DNA from: Schlesneria paludicola DSM 18645
GTDB lineage: Bacteria > Planctomycetota > Planctomycetia > Planctomycetales > Planctomycetaceae
NCBI RefSeq assembly: GCF_000255655.1
Contig: NZ_JH636437.1
Location: 124,353-188,352 of the forward strand
DNA: 64,000 nucleotides
Direction: 5' to 3'
The notes under the pieces were generated by a model that saw nothing but the letters and a program-made list of their open reading frames with translations, was not told where the DNA came from and ran no database searches. Numbering within the stretch: position 1 is the stretch's first letter; each line of letters begins with the position of its first letter. Position numbers and translations under genes: made by a program. Positions 1 through 10,304 of the stretch are shown here, piece by piece.

Positions 1-227
1 TTGAACGGCCCGCGAATGCTGGCGGGCGCCTCGGGCTTGGGATCAAACGTTTCCAGTTGGCTGGCACCGCCGGTCATCAAGATGAAGATCGCGCGTCGGC
101 TGGTACCGCCGGTCAAGGCGGCCGCCCGAGCCGCACCAGTTAATCCCACGACAGTCAGACTGCCAGCGCGCAGGAAGTCACGGCGCGATACGCCATCCGC
201 GTCGGGCATGACTTCACTTGCCGACAT
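1..227 (-). CDS. DUF1501 family protein, Tat-exported (N-terminal fragment, runs off the left edge)
   Basis: The reading frame starts at the ATG ending at 227 and is open to the window edge, giving 75 residues. The N-terminus carries a twin-arginine signal, SRRDFLRAG, followed by a hydrophobic Ala/Gly-rich stretch. After that comes RRAIFILMTGGASQLETFDPK, the characteristic opening of the DUF1501 family of planctomycete secreted proteins (sulfatase/alkaline-phosphatase superfamily fold, function unknown). AAAGGAAA just upstream serves as ribosome binding site. In planctomycetes DUF1501 genes usually sit next to DUF1549/DUF1553 cytochrome-like genes; that neighbour would lie outside the window. 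The family call is firm, the biochemical role is not known. Confidence 0.85.
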   Translation of the reverse strand, partial: MSASEVMPDADGVSRRDFLRAGSLTVVGLTGAARAAALTGGTSRRAIFILMTGGASQLETFDPKPEAPASIRGPF

Positions 228-799
228 CCCAGTTTCCTTTCGCCAACCCCAATCCCAAAAGTTCATCTTACTGTATCGTCCTGCAATCGGGTTGAAAACG
301 GCGGCACCTATTCATCAGTCGGTTCAGACCGGACAGTGATTCGTCGCCATGTGGTGACTCGGGATAAGGTGAACTCGGACCACGTGAACGCAAAACGGTT
401 AATGTTGTGCCTTCCCTCAGCGGTGATCGCCATGCGATCATCGACTGTATTATTATTGACATCGACCATTGTGCGTTTCGTCATGGCTTCCATCTGCCCA
501 GATTACCAAGCCGTGCGGTGGACTGTGCAAACCTGCAAACCGTGCTTATCCTGCGGCTGGCAGCAATCAGGCCGCCTGGCAAAACAATTCCGGTCGTAGC
601 GATCATTCACCGCAAGTTAATGGACCGCCGCGATCACCCTGACAGGATTCGCCGAATCTCCAGAAGGCCGAAAGACGCAGGATGCCGTGGTGCCCGCCAT
701 TTTCAAAATACTGCGGGACGACACAGCCATTGGCAGGTGGGCAATCCGTTGATTGCCTGTAACCATCAGAAATACCCTCAATGACAGAGATGAGATTCG
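228..799. other. Intergenic region between divergent genes, no gene recognised
   Basis: This stretch separates the leftward DUF1501 gene from the rightward kduD-like gene. Short overlapping open frames occur on both strands but none has a ribosome binding site or a recognisable product. It presumably holds the two divergent promoters; I could not pick convincing -35/-10 pairs. Confidence 0.5.
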
Positions 800-1561
800 A
801 TGATTCTCGATCTATTTAAACTCGACGGGCGTGTGGCACTCGTGACGGGCGCCAGCCGGGGACTTGGGCAAGCGATGGCGGTGGGATTGGCGCAAGCCGG
901 CGCAGACATCGTCGGTGTCGGCCGGTCGACCGATTGGAGCGAGATCGAAACGCCCGTTCGTGAAGCCGGCCGTAAATTTTGGGGATTCTCGGCGGATCTT
1001 AGTTTGCCAGCTGATCGAGAAGGGCTGGTCGATCGCATCGTCGAACAGACTGGCCGGGTGGACATCCTGGTCAATAATGCAGGAATCTCGCACAGACATC
1101 CTCCCGAAGAATATCCGATGTCCGAATGGCACCAACTGATGGAAGTCCACTTGCACGCCTCGTTCGATCTCTCGCAACAAGTGGCGAAGTTCATGTTGAA
1201 ACGCGGACGCGGAAAGATCATCAATATTGGATCGGTGATGACGTTTGAAGGGGGATTGAATATTCCCGCTTACGCCGCCGCCAAGCATGCGCTGGCCGGG
1301 TTGACCAAGTCCCTGGCCAACTCGTGGGCCAAAAGTGGAATTAACGTCAACTGCATCTGTCCGGGCTATTTCGAAACAACGCTCTCGCACGTTCTGCAAC
1401 GCGATCCCGTAAGAGGCCCACAGATCCTCGATCGCATTCCCGCTGGACGCTGGGGACAACCGGAAGAGCTCGCCGGACTCTGCGTGTTTCTGGCGTCTGA
1501 CGCGTCCAACTACATGCACGGCAGTACCGTCGCCATCGATGGCGGATGGCTTTCGCGCTAA
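800..1561 (+). CDS. kduD: SDR-family oxidoreductase, KduD-like (2-dehydro-3-deoxy-D-gluconate 5-dehydrogenase)
   Basis: A 253-residue classical short-chain dehydrogenase. The NAD-binding TGASRGLG is at residues 16-23, NNAG at 92-95, and the catalytic Ser145, Tyr158 and Lys162 are all present, followed by the PG motif at 188-189. The opening MILDLFKLDGRVALVTG, the late ILDRIPAGRWG and the closing AIDGGWLSR closely match E. coli KduD. KduD interconverts 2-dehydro-3-deoxygluconate and the 2,5-diketo form in pectin/uronate breakdown. No other uronate gene is seen nearby, so the substrate is inferred only; a related SDR acting on another sugar acid is possible. The ribosome binding site is weak (GAGATGAG). 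Confidence 0.85.
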   Translation: MILDLFKLDGRVALVTGASRGLGQAMAVGLAQAGADIVGVGRSTDWSEIETPVREAGRKFWGFSADLSLPADREGLVDRIVEQTGRVDILVNNAGISHRHPPEEYPMSEWHQLMEVHLHASFDLSQQVAKFMLKRGRGKIINIGSVMTFEGGLNIPAYAAAKHALAGLTKSLANSWAKSGINVNCICPGYFETTLSHVLQRDPVRGPQILDRIPAGRWGQPEELAGLCVFLASDASNYMHGSTVAIDGGWLSR

Positions 1562-2930
<1,369 letters not shown>

Positions 2931-3023
2931 GTTTGATGAAGGATTGAGGACGGTTGGTTTACCGCCATTACGCCGGCCTCCAATAATCAGGTTTTCGTTT
3001 TTTCCCAGGAATTGAGTGACAGC

Positions 3024-3887
3024 ATGCGCGTCGCCGTCATTGGAGCCATGGGGCAGTTGGGAAGTGCGCTGGTCGACCAGTTGGGGTCGAAGGCGATTTC
3101 GCTGGGTCGCACCGACATCGACATCACGAATGCCAACAACATATGGAGTACACTTGACCATGAACGGCCGGATGTCGTGGTCAATTGCGCCGCGTACAAC
3201 TTTGTCGACAAGGCAGAGACGGAACGTGAAGCCGCGATGCTGGTCAATCGCCGTGGCCCTGGTTTCCTGGCGGACTATTGCCGTGAACGCGATTTGAAAT
3301 TCATCCACATCAGCACCGACTACGTCTACGACGGACGGAACGGACAGCAGCCGTGGACGGAACAGGACGAAGCCTCACCCATCAGCACGTATGCCTGCAG
3401 CAAACATGCGGGCGAACAACTGGTCCGAACACATTGCCCGCGACACTTTGTCGTGCGGACGTGCGGCCTGTACGGGCGAGCATCCGCGAAAGGAAAAGGA
3501 AACTTTGTCGAAACGATCCTGCGACTGGCCAAAGAACGACCTGAACTACGAGTCGTCGGCGACCAGCTCTGCACGCCAACATCGACATTGAACCTGGCCT
3601 CGGCGTTGATTGATTTGATGCAGACCGACGCCTACGGACTGTACCATGCCACGAATTCCGGAAGCTGTTCGTGGGCGGATTTTGCAACAGAAATCATTCG
3701 CTACAACGGACTCAACTCGAAAGTCGTTTCCATCACGACCGAAGAGTACGGAGCACGTGCACGTCGACCGACGTACAGTGTCCTAGACTGCTCAAAACTG
3801 ACGGGTGCCATCAATTGGGCCATGCCACCTTGGCGCGACGCCCTGACGCGATACCTGTCAGACCGAGATCGCCGTCACGGTTCGTAA
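3024..3887 (+). CDS. rfbD: dTDP-4-dehydrorhamnose reductase
   Basis: A 287-residue NAD(P)-dependent extended SDR that reduces dTDP-4-dehydro-L-rhamnose to dTDP-L-rhamnose, the last step of dTDP-rhamnose synthesis. The nucleotide-binding motif is IGAMGQLG at residues 6-13; the active-site ISTDYVYDG is at 96-104 and the catalytic Tyr123-xxx-Lys127 follows. I chose ATG 3024, giving MRVAVIGAMGQLG, because it matches the family N-terminus. An in-frame TTG at 3012 would add four residues but lies one base after the AGGA. No rfbA/B/C genes are adjacent, so the other steps are encoded elsewhere. Other RmlD-like reductases remain possible. Confidence 0.92.
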   Translation: MRVAVIGAMGQLGSALVDQLGSKAISLGRTDIDITNANNIWSTLDHERPDVVVNCAAYNFVDKAETEREAAMLVNRRGPGFLADYCRERDLKFIHISTDYVYDGRNGQQPWTEQDEASPISTYACSKHAGEQLVRTHCPRHFVVRTCGLYGRASAKGKGNFVETILRLAKERPELRVVGDQLCTPTSTLNLASALIDLMQTDAYGLYHATNSGSCSWADFATEIIRYNGLNSKVVSITTEEYGARARRPTYSVLDCSKLTGAINWAMPPWRDALTRYLSDRDRRHGS

Positions 3888-4345
3888 GCAGTGCCCTTGG
3901 GATGCGAGTGGCACTGGATTTCTCGTTGCCAAGCTCCCACCTGGCACTGCCTCCTCGACATCAGAAATGTGCATGAGGGTCCCAACCCACTTTTTCTGCT
4001 CGACAGAACGCAAGATCGTACGAGGCGTTACCAAACAAAAGGTTGGTAACGAGAACGCGAGAAGTAGAATCGTATTCTATTTACATGAAACGACTTACGA
4101 ATCGCGATCATACGAAAACAATGCCCACAGCGTCGACTTCTGTGACGAGAACGTCGAGGCTCGTCTTGTTGGCATGACTCGATATTGGGTACGCCCATCA
4201 TTCGGCAACGGCGTTACATTCTGAGCAAACTCTCCAGAATCAGCAAAAGCCACCCAGACAACTCAAGCTACGTAGTCAATCAAGTCGATTGGTTGGGGCA
4301 TAACCCAATCCCTTGTTTGGTGTCCCGCCTTCTGGAGCATTGCTG
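3888..4345. other. Intergenic region rich in palindromes
   Basis: No gene is supported. The region contains repeated CAGTGCC/GGCACTG blocks (around 3891-3952) able to pair with one another, followed by a composite palindromic repeat at 3994-4051 that is listed separately. Short open frames crossing it are not credible as genes. Confidence 0.5.
3994..4051 (+). repeat. Composite palindromic repeat, copy 1
   Basis: Two hairpins lie in tandem. The first is TTCTG-CTCGA-CAGAA (3994-4008). After a 17-base spacer containing GCAAGA comes CGTTACCAA-(8 bases)-TTGGTAACG (4026-4051), followed by AG. The same two-hairpin unit, in the opposite orientation, occurs at 47452-47517, with the identical CTCGA loop and the same CGTTACCAA arm. 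This suggests a dispersed REP-like element; GTTACCAAGC-type palindromes are, from general knowledge, widespread in planctomycete and cyanobacterial intergenic DNA. Confidence 0.7.
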
Positions 4346-4612
4346 ATGTTTCGTCCGACAGAATCCGACAGTCCGTCCGTTCCCAATTTGCGGCTGATTG
4401 AACAGGCTCTGAAAGCACTTAAACAAAACGTGAACGACCAGGAAACACGCCTTGATCGCTTGTGTGTCAGTTGGCATAAGACGTGGCTTTCACAGTGTGA
4501 CGACCTACGAAACCGCATCGACACCTTGGAGGCACGATTGTCTCCTTGGATGAACGAACGCCCAGACGGACCGCGGCTGGCCGTCATTTCACAGCAGGAA
4601 GATGCGGCGTAG
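4346..4612 (+). CDS. Small hypothetical protein with predicted coiled coil
   Basis: An 88-residue protein starting at ATG 4346, with GGAG at 4334-4337 eight bases upstream. A longer reading from 4313 is possible but lacks such a site. Residues 14-70 have heptad-like spacing of Leu/Ile (LRLIEQALKALKQ, later LRNRIDTLEARL), suggesting an amphipathic helical hairpin or coiled coil. There is no signal peptide or membrane segment. I do not recognise the family. It could be a conserved planctomycete protein; the clean ribosome binding site and biased composition favour a real gene. Confidence 0.6.
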   Translation: MFRPTESDSPSVPNLRLIEQALKALKQNVNDQETRLDRLCVSWHKTWLSQCDDLRNRIDTLEARLSPWMNERPDGPRLAVISQQEDAA

Positions 4613-4872
4613 TGGCATGGCCACCCGGCCCAGACAAGTTCGCGAACCACGCCCGCAGTCGGGTTGAAAAAGGACAGACGACATCCTGGACATCGCGTCC
4701 CACTGCCGCGAGGCCGCGTTCACCGGCGGGGGTCGCGATGGCTGACGACGGCCAATTCGCTGGTTATCTGACTTGTGAAGGCTAAACTGTCGGTGCGAAC
4801 GAGTTTCCCAATCGTACGGCCTTTGTCGGCTGCCGACTCGTTCGCTCGTCCATCCCGCCAGGAGTGCCTTCC

Positions 4873-5433
4873 ATGAGACTGCTCACCGCGTGCCTGTTCG
4901 CCGCCACCGCTGTCGCCCTGACATCGATTTCGGCTACCGCTGATGAAAAGGGTGCGAAAGTGCTCGACCATAGGATGAAAGCGATCGACGGCAAAGAAGT
5001 GAATCTCGCCGAGAAGTACAAAGGCAAAGTATTGCTCGTCGTGAATGTCGCCAGTGCGTGCGGGCTGACGAAGCAATACACGCAACTCGAAGCGTTGCAG
5101 GACAAATACCACAGCAAAGGACTCGACGTCGTCGGCTTCCCTTGTAATCAGTTTGCAGGCCAAGAACCGGGCAACGACGCCGAAATCGTCAAGTTCTGCA
5201 AGGCCAAGTACAACGTCTCGTTCGATCTATTCTCGAAGATCGAAGTCAACGGACCAGACGCCGCTCCGATCTACAAACAACTGACCAACGGCAAAGACAT
5301 TAGCTGGAATTTCGAGAAGTTCGTGATCGGCCGCAACGGTGAAGTCGTCGCCCGTTTCGAGCCAAAGACCTTGCCCGATGCTCCTGAAGTGATTCAAGCC
5401 ATCGAAGCCGAACTGGCAAAGCCCGCGAAATGA
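4873..5433 (+). CDS. Glutathione peroxidase family protein, secreted
   Basis: A 186-residue thiol peroxidase with an N-terminal signal peptide (residues 1 to about 23, ending ATA). The peroxidatic Cys63 lies in NVASACGLT, Gln93 in FPCNQF, and the Trp145-Asn146-Phe147 motif completes the Cys-Gln-Trp-Asn active site. A cysteine at 109 is a candidate resolving residue, so it may use thioredoxin rather than glutathione, as most bacterial members do. The product would remove hydroperoxides outside the cytoplasm. ATG 4873 is chosen because AGGAG at 4860-4864 is eight bases upstream; the in-frame GTG at 4864 overlaps that site. A hairpin follows the gene. Confidence 0.93.
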   Translation: MRLLTACLFAATAVALTSISATADEKGAKVLDHRMKAIDGKEVNLAEKYKGKVLLVVNVASACGLTKQYTQLEALQDKYHSKGLDVVGFPCNQFAGQEPGNDAEIVKFCKAKYNVSFDLFSKIEVNGPDAAPIYKQLTNGKDISWNFEKFVIGRNGEVVARFEPKTLPDAPEVIQAIEAELAKPAK

Positions 5434-5464
5434 ATTCCCGTTAGTCGCGCCATTGATTCAAAGA

Positions 5465-5503
5465 AACGTCCCCCGCCTGCCGCCACGGTAAGCGGGGGAC
5501 GTT
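5465..5503 (+). terminator. Hairpin after the glutathione peroxidase gene, probable terminator
   Basis: A perfect 12-base inverted repeat (AACGTCCCCCGC at 5465-5476, its complement at 5492-5503) encloses a 15-base loop, 31 bases after the stop codon. The stem is GC-rich, but the following bases are only partly T-rich, so termination may be weak or assisted. Confidence 0.6.
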
Positions 5504-5659
5504 CGTCTTCCGGGGGGAAATGATGCGTGTTCATCTTCGCTTTTTGAGGACAGGCCGACATAATTGCGAAAGTGCGTCGCCTGACCATCAAGTCGTCCGC
5601 AAGTGTGAATTGATCGCCTTGCAACTGACGAAAATCTCTCAACCGTGAAATGGATTACG

Positions 5660-7231
5660 ATGGAAACCATCCCACTCACGTTGAACCAGCTGGGCCTGTC
5701 CGGAAAACCACCCGCTGTGTGGATCGGAGAGGCGACTCATCCAGGTACGGGAGACTCGTTGACCAGCCGTTCGCCAATTGATGGCGCAGAGCTGGCCGTG
5801 ATTTCTGCTGCATCGGTACGAGAACTACCACAAGTCCTGAGTGCCGCAAGTGAGGCGTTCCTCGCGTTTCGAATCATCCCCGCACCGGTCCGCGGTGAGT
5901 TCGTCCGGCGGATTGGCAACCGATTCCGCGAACGCAAGTCCGAACTCGCAGCGATGATTTCGCTCGAAGCGGGCAAGATCACGCAAGAAGCACTGGGTGA
6001 AGTGCAGGAAGTGATCGATATCTGCGACTTCGCCGTGGGATTGAGCCGGCAATTGTATGGACTGACAATCGCTACGGAGCGTCCGCTGCATCGTCTGGCG
6101 GAGCAATGGCATCCACTCGGCCCCGTGGGGGTCATTACGGCCTTCAATTTTCCAATGGCCGTCTGGGCCTGGAATGCCGCACTCGCATGGGTATGCGGTG
6201 ATCCCGTCGTCTGGAAGCCCTCTGAAAAAACGCCGCTTTGTGCATTGGCGTGTCAGGCTGTTGTAGCCAGTGTCCTGCGCGAGATGCCCGAAATTCCGCC
6301 CGGCGTATCATCGGTGATAATTGGCCAACGAGACATCGGTGTGGCGATGTCGGACGCCCCGGAACTTCCGTTGATTTCCGCCACCGGTTCTACCGGAATG
6401 GGCCGGGCCGTCGCACAGCGTGTCGCGACGCGGTTGGGCCGATCGCTGTTGGAACTAGGCGGCAACAATGCCATGATTGTCGCACCATCCGCAGATCTGG
6501 AACTGACCGTTCGTGCGATCGTATTCTCTGCAGTGGGAACATGTGGGCAGCGGTGCACGACGCTGCGTCGCTTGATCGTGCATGAGAGCCTCGCAAACGA
6601 AGTCATTCGCCGCTTGAAGTCGATTTACGAACGACTGCCGATTGGCAATCCGCTGGAAGCAGGAACTCTGGTCGGTCCATTGATCGACGAGGGTGCCTGG
6701 ACGGCCATGCATCGAGCCCTGGGACAGGCGACTATCGAAGGCGGAACGGTTTTCGGAGGGACGCGACAAACCGATGGGGTTCCTGTGGGCGGCGTCTATG
6801 TCCGTCCGGCGATCGTCGATTTTTCCGCTTCAAAATCGCAGAGCACACAGGGAGGCCTCACACCCATCCCCAGCATTGTTCAGGAAGAAACCTTCGCACC
6901 AATCCTGTATGTGCAGCGATACCAAACCTTCGACGAGGCGATCGCAATTCACAACAGTGTTCCGCAAGGATTGGCCTCGTCCATCATGACCTGTGACATG
7001 CGCGAAGCCGAACGATTCTGTTCCGCGGCGGGGTCAGATTGCGGGATCGTCAATGTGAACGTGGGACCCAGCGGGGCCGAGATCGGTGGTGCGTTCGGCG
7101 GCGAAAAAGCGACGGGCGGCGGACGCGAATCGGGTTCAGACAGTTGGAAGTCGTATATGCGCCGAACAACCAACACGATCAACTATTCCACCAGCCTGCC
7201 ACTCGCGCAGGGAATTCAATTCGATTTGTAG
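5660..7231 (+). CDS. Aldehyde dehydrogenase, ALDH7 type (aminoadipate-semialdehyde dehydrogenase-like)
   Basis: A 523-residue NAD(P)-dependent aldehyde dehydrogenase. Asn163 (FNFP), the nucleotide loop GSTGMG at 243-248, the general base Glu265 in ELGGNN, and the nucleophile Cys299 in GQRCTT are present. ELGGNNA together with the C-terminal GGAFGGEKATGGGRESGSDSWK is typical of the ALDH7 (antiquitin) group. Bacterial members oxidise piperideine-6-carboxylate / alpha-aminoadipate semialdehyde in lysine catabolism. No lysine gene is adjacent, so the substrate is inferred. ATG 5660 is preferred over GTG 5645, which adds five residues without a ribosome binding site. Confidence 0.9.
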   Translation: METIPLTLNQLGLSGKPPAVWIGEATHPGTGDSLTSRSPIDGAELAVISAASVRELPQVLSAASEAFLAFRIIPAPVRGEFVRRIGNRFRERKSELAAMISLEAGKITQEALGEVQEVIDICDFAVGLSRQLYGLTIATERPLHRLAEQWHPLGPVGVITAFNFPMAVWAWNAALAWVCGDPVVWKPSEKTPLCALACQAVVASVLREMPEIPPGVSSVIIGQRDIGVAMSDAPELPLISATGSTGMGRAVAQRVATRLGRSLLELGGNNAMIVAPSADLELTVRAIVFSAVGTCGQRCTTLRRLIVHESLANEVIRRLKSIYERLPIGNPLEAGTLVGPLIDEGAWTAMHRALGQATIEGGTVFGGTRQTDGVPVGGVYVRPAIVDFSASKSQSTQGGLTPIPSIVQEETFAPILYVQRYQTFDEAIAIHNSVPQGLASSIMTCDMREAERFCSAAGSDCGIVNVNVGPSGAEIGGAFGGEKATGGGRESGSDSWKSYMRRTTNTINYSTSLPLAQGIQFDL

Positions 7232-7373
7232 CGTTCTATCGAAGTCCTGCCAGTCGACTCACTGACTTCAACTCTCCTGCACGCGGTCGAAATTGGTTGC
7301 GAACAGGCCAGATGCGCGGTTTACTGTGCCCCTTGCTCGCACACCCTCTCTTCGTCGCAACAAAGGTCATCGG

Positions 7374-10157
7374 ATGACGCCTACTCGCCGCAGTCGCAAT
7401 GGTCAAACAAAAACGAACGGAGCGGCCTCACAGCGTTTGGAAACAGCTCGTGCCGAAGTGCGGTCACGAGTTCCTCGAATCAAGCGATTTGACGAATTGG
7501 ATCTGAAAGATCGCCTGTCACATTTGACGCTTGACGGTGCAAAAAAACTGCTCGGATCAAATGCGACAAAGCTCATTATGGCGGGTGCGAAACTGGACTT
7601 GTCGCCCAAGGATCATGTCTATTTGGGCAAAGATTTGTTTCGACTCACCGTCCCCAGTGAAGGTCGTCGACCGGCAGCAATCGTGACGATCACGTTGATG
7701 GCCTCGGCCCTTGATCGACTGCACATGCGATGCACGAGATGTTCACAACCGTGCGAGCATCTGGGCGCGGCGTTGTCGATGATCCTGGAGGAAAAGACGG
7801 CATTGGGTCTGGCCGTTGCACCTGAGGCCCCGGACATCAGTCAGAATCCCGCTTCGGAAGAAGAACAGATTGCCGTCGCTCTGGCGGAACGAGAAGAACG
7901 TGCCCGCGCCGAACAAATGAAGATTCAATCGAGCGATCGTTCAATCCCCTGGACTGACTACACCGTCACATCGACGCTGTCCGGCAAGACGTATCGAGTG
8001 GCCCTGCGCGGGCCGAAACCAGGCGATTCGTATTGTTCGTGTCCCGACTTTCGTACGAATACGTTGGGAACCTGTAAGCACATCCTGCACACGCTTGGCA
8101 AGGTGCGTCGACGCCTGGGCGCCGAACTCCTGGCGATGCCTTATCTCCAGAAATCGATCTGCATCGCACTGAGGTATGACCGCGAACTCGAATTGCGCAT
8201 CTTGTTGCCATCTAAGCTGGACGACGAAGCCAATAGCATCATTGGCAAACTGCGGGACCAGCCGATCGACGACCTGCACGATCTGCTGAAGCGGGTGCGC
8301 CATCTGGAGCGCAGCAGGCATGAGGTGACGATCTATCCAGACGCCGAAGAATTTATTCAGCAGCGACTCTTCCAAGATAAGATCTCGGAACGAATCGCCG
8401 AGATTCGTCGAAGCCCTAAGTCACATCCGCTACGTACCGAATTGCTGAAAACGGAGTTACTCCCGTATCAGCTCGATGGGATCGCGTTTGCCGTCGGAGC
8501 CGGCCGGGCGATTCTTGCGGACGAAATGGGACTCGGTAAAACGATCCAGGGAATCGGGGTCGCGGAGCTGTTTGCACGTGAAACCGATATCAAGAAAGTG
8601 CTGGTCGTTACCCCCGCATCGCTCAAATCGCAATGGCGAAACGAAATCGAACGATTCTCTGGCCGCAACGTGCAATTAATCGGCGGGTCGTCGAGTGAAC
8701 GATCAACGCAGTATGCCAACGAAGCTTTCTTCACGATCTGCAACTACGAACAAGTGCTGCGCGACATCCTGAATATCGAACGCGTCGACTGGGATCTAAT
8801 CGTGCTGGATGAAGGCCAGCGAATCAAGAACTGGGAAAGTAAGACCACCCGCATGGTTAAGGGATTGCGATCTCGGTTTGCCCTCGTCCTGACGGGAACA
8901 CCACTTGAGAATCGACTGGATGATTTGTACTCGGTGGTGCAGTTCATCGATGATCGTCGCCTGGGCCCCGGATTCCGCTTTTTCCATCGGCACCGCGTCG
9001 TCGATGAACGAGGAAAAGTTCTGGGTTACAGGAATCTGACGGATCTGCGACAGACACTCGCGCCCATCCTGCTTCGCCGAACACGTGCGTCCGTGAAACA
9101 ACAGTTGCCGCCACGCACCGACGAAATTGTTCGCATTCCACCCACCCAAGAACAATTGGACATGTCGAATGGGCACCTGCAAAACGTGTCGCGTATCGTC
9201 GCGAAAAAGTTCCTGACCGAGATGGATTTGCTGGCACTGCAGCGCGAACTGCTGCTATGCCGAATGACCGCCGACAGCACCTACCTGGTCAACAAAGAGG
9301 CCCCGGGATTTTCCAGCAAACTCGAACGACTCAACGAATTGCTCGAATCGCTTTTTGAAGAAGAAGGCCGCAAAGCCGTCGTCTTCTCAGAGTGGACCAC
9401 GATGCTCAATCTGATCGAACCACTGCTCCACAAACGAAAACTGAAGTACGTGCGACTGGATGGATCGGTACCGCAGAAGCAACGCCAGGCGATTGTTCAT
9501 CAATTTCAGACCGAGCCAGATTGCCAGCTCTTCCTGACGACGAACGCTGGGTCTACGGGTCTGAATCTGCAAGCCGCCAATACCGTCATCAATGTCGATC
9601 TCCCGTGGAACCCGGCGGTACTCGAACAACGAATTGCGCGAGCTTATCGCATGGGACAAAAACGTCCTGTCGATGTCTATGTTCTCGTCACCGAACAGAC
9701 GCTCGAAGAACGCCTCCTCGGAACCCTTGCCGCAAAACATGAATTGGCACTCGCGGCGCTCGATGCAGAATCCGATATCGACGAGGTCCATCTCGAAACG
9801 GGCCTTGCAGAATTGAAGAGGCGCCTGGAAGTTCTCATCGGGGCCAAACCAGAAGCCATCGTTGACGAGAGCAGTCGTCGAAACGAAACAGAATCCATTG
9901 AACGAAATGCTCAAAGTGAACGCGTCTCAGCGGCCGGGGGGCAACTGCTGGCAAGTGCGATCAACTTCCTGAGTGAGATGATTCCCGCCCGCCCCGACAC
10001 CGATGCATCCCGCGCCATGGCAGGGACCATCAAGCAGGGACTTTCGGATTTCATCCAACGTGATGAACAAGGACAGCTCAAACTCAGTTTCGCGGTTCCC
10101 GACGCGGCGATCTTGGACCGCCTGGCAGAATCGCTGGCAAAGCTGCTCATCAAGTAG
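7374..10157 (+). CDS. SNF2-family DEAD/DEAH helicase with SWIM zinc finger
   Basis: A 927-residue protein. A cysteine cluster C120-x2-C123-x3-C127-x-H129 comes first, then a classical SWIM finger C221-x-C223-x10-C234-x-H236. The SNF2 ATPase core follows: Walker A DEMGLGKT (383-390), motif II DEGQ at 479-482, motif III LTGTPLENR (507-515), and in the second lobe VFSEWTTML, GSTGLNLQAA and QRIARAYRMGQ. The protein should be an ATP-driven DNA translocase; bacterial SWIM-SNF2 proteins are linked to transcription or repair but their precise role is unknown. The C-terminal 110 residues are not assignable. ATG 7374 has AAGG seven bases upstream. Confidence 0.93.
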   Translation: MTPTRRSRNGQTKTNGAASQRLETARAEVRSRVPRIKRFDELDLKDRLSHLTLDGAKKLLGSNATKLIMAGAKLDLSPKDHVYLGKDLFRLTVPSEGRRPAAIVTITLMASALDRLHMRCTRCSQPCEHLGAALSMILEEKTALGLAVAPEAPDISQNPASEEEQIAVALAEREERARAEQMKIQSSDRSIPWTDYTVTSTLSGKTYRVALRGPKPGDSYCSCPDFRTNTLGTCKHILHTLGKVRRRLGAELLAMPYLQKSICIALRYDRELELRILLPSKLDDEANSIIGKLRDQPIDDLHDLLKRVRHLERSRHEVTIYPDAEEFIQQRLFQDKISERIAEIRRSPKSHPLRTELLKTELLPYQLDGIAFAVGAGRAILADEMGLGKTIQGIGVAELFARETDIKKVLVVTPASLKSQWRNEIERFSGRNVQLIGGSSSERSTQYANEAFFTICNYEQVLRDILNIERVDWDLIVLDEGQRIKNWESKTTRMVKGLRSRFALVLTGTPLENRLDDLYSVVQFIDDRRLGPGFRFFHRHRVVDERGKVLGYRNLTDLRQTLAPILLRRTRASVKQQLPPRTDEIVRIPPTQEQLDMSNGHLQNVSRIVAKKFLTEMDLLALQRELLLCRMTADSTYLVNKEAPGFSSKLERLNELLESLFEEEGRKAVVFSEWTTMLNLIEPLLHKRKLKYVRLDGSVPQKQRQAIVHQFQTEPDCQLFLTTNAGSTGLNLQAANTVINVDLPWNPAVLEQRIARAYRMGQKRPVDVYVLVTEQTLEERLLGTLAAKHELALAALDAESDIDEVHLETGLAELKRRLEVLIGAKPEAIVDESSRRNETESIERNAQSERVSAAGGQLLASAINFLSEMIPARPDTDASRAMAGTIKQGLSDFIQRDEQGQLKLSFAVPDAAILDRLAESLAKLLIK

Positions 10158-10304
10158 GGCCAACCCCGCATCGAATGCCCCGTGCAACATGGTGCCTGCA
10201 AAACGTGGCGCCGCGATGATGGTCGTCCGTCAGACCGTGGTTTGCGATATACGACGAATAGCAACGGCACCGCGACTGCGATGACAGACGCCGTGTCGCA
10301 CCGG

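Noticed and set aside
3967-4224. 85-codon open frame in the intergenic region
   Set aside because: It runs through the composite palindromic repeat, has no ribosome binding site and no plausible protein features.
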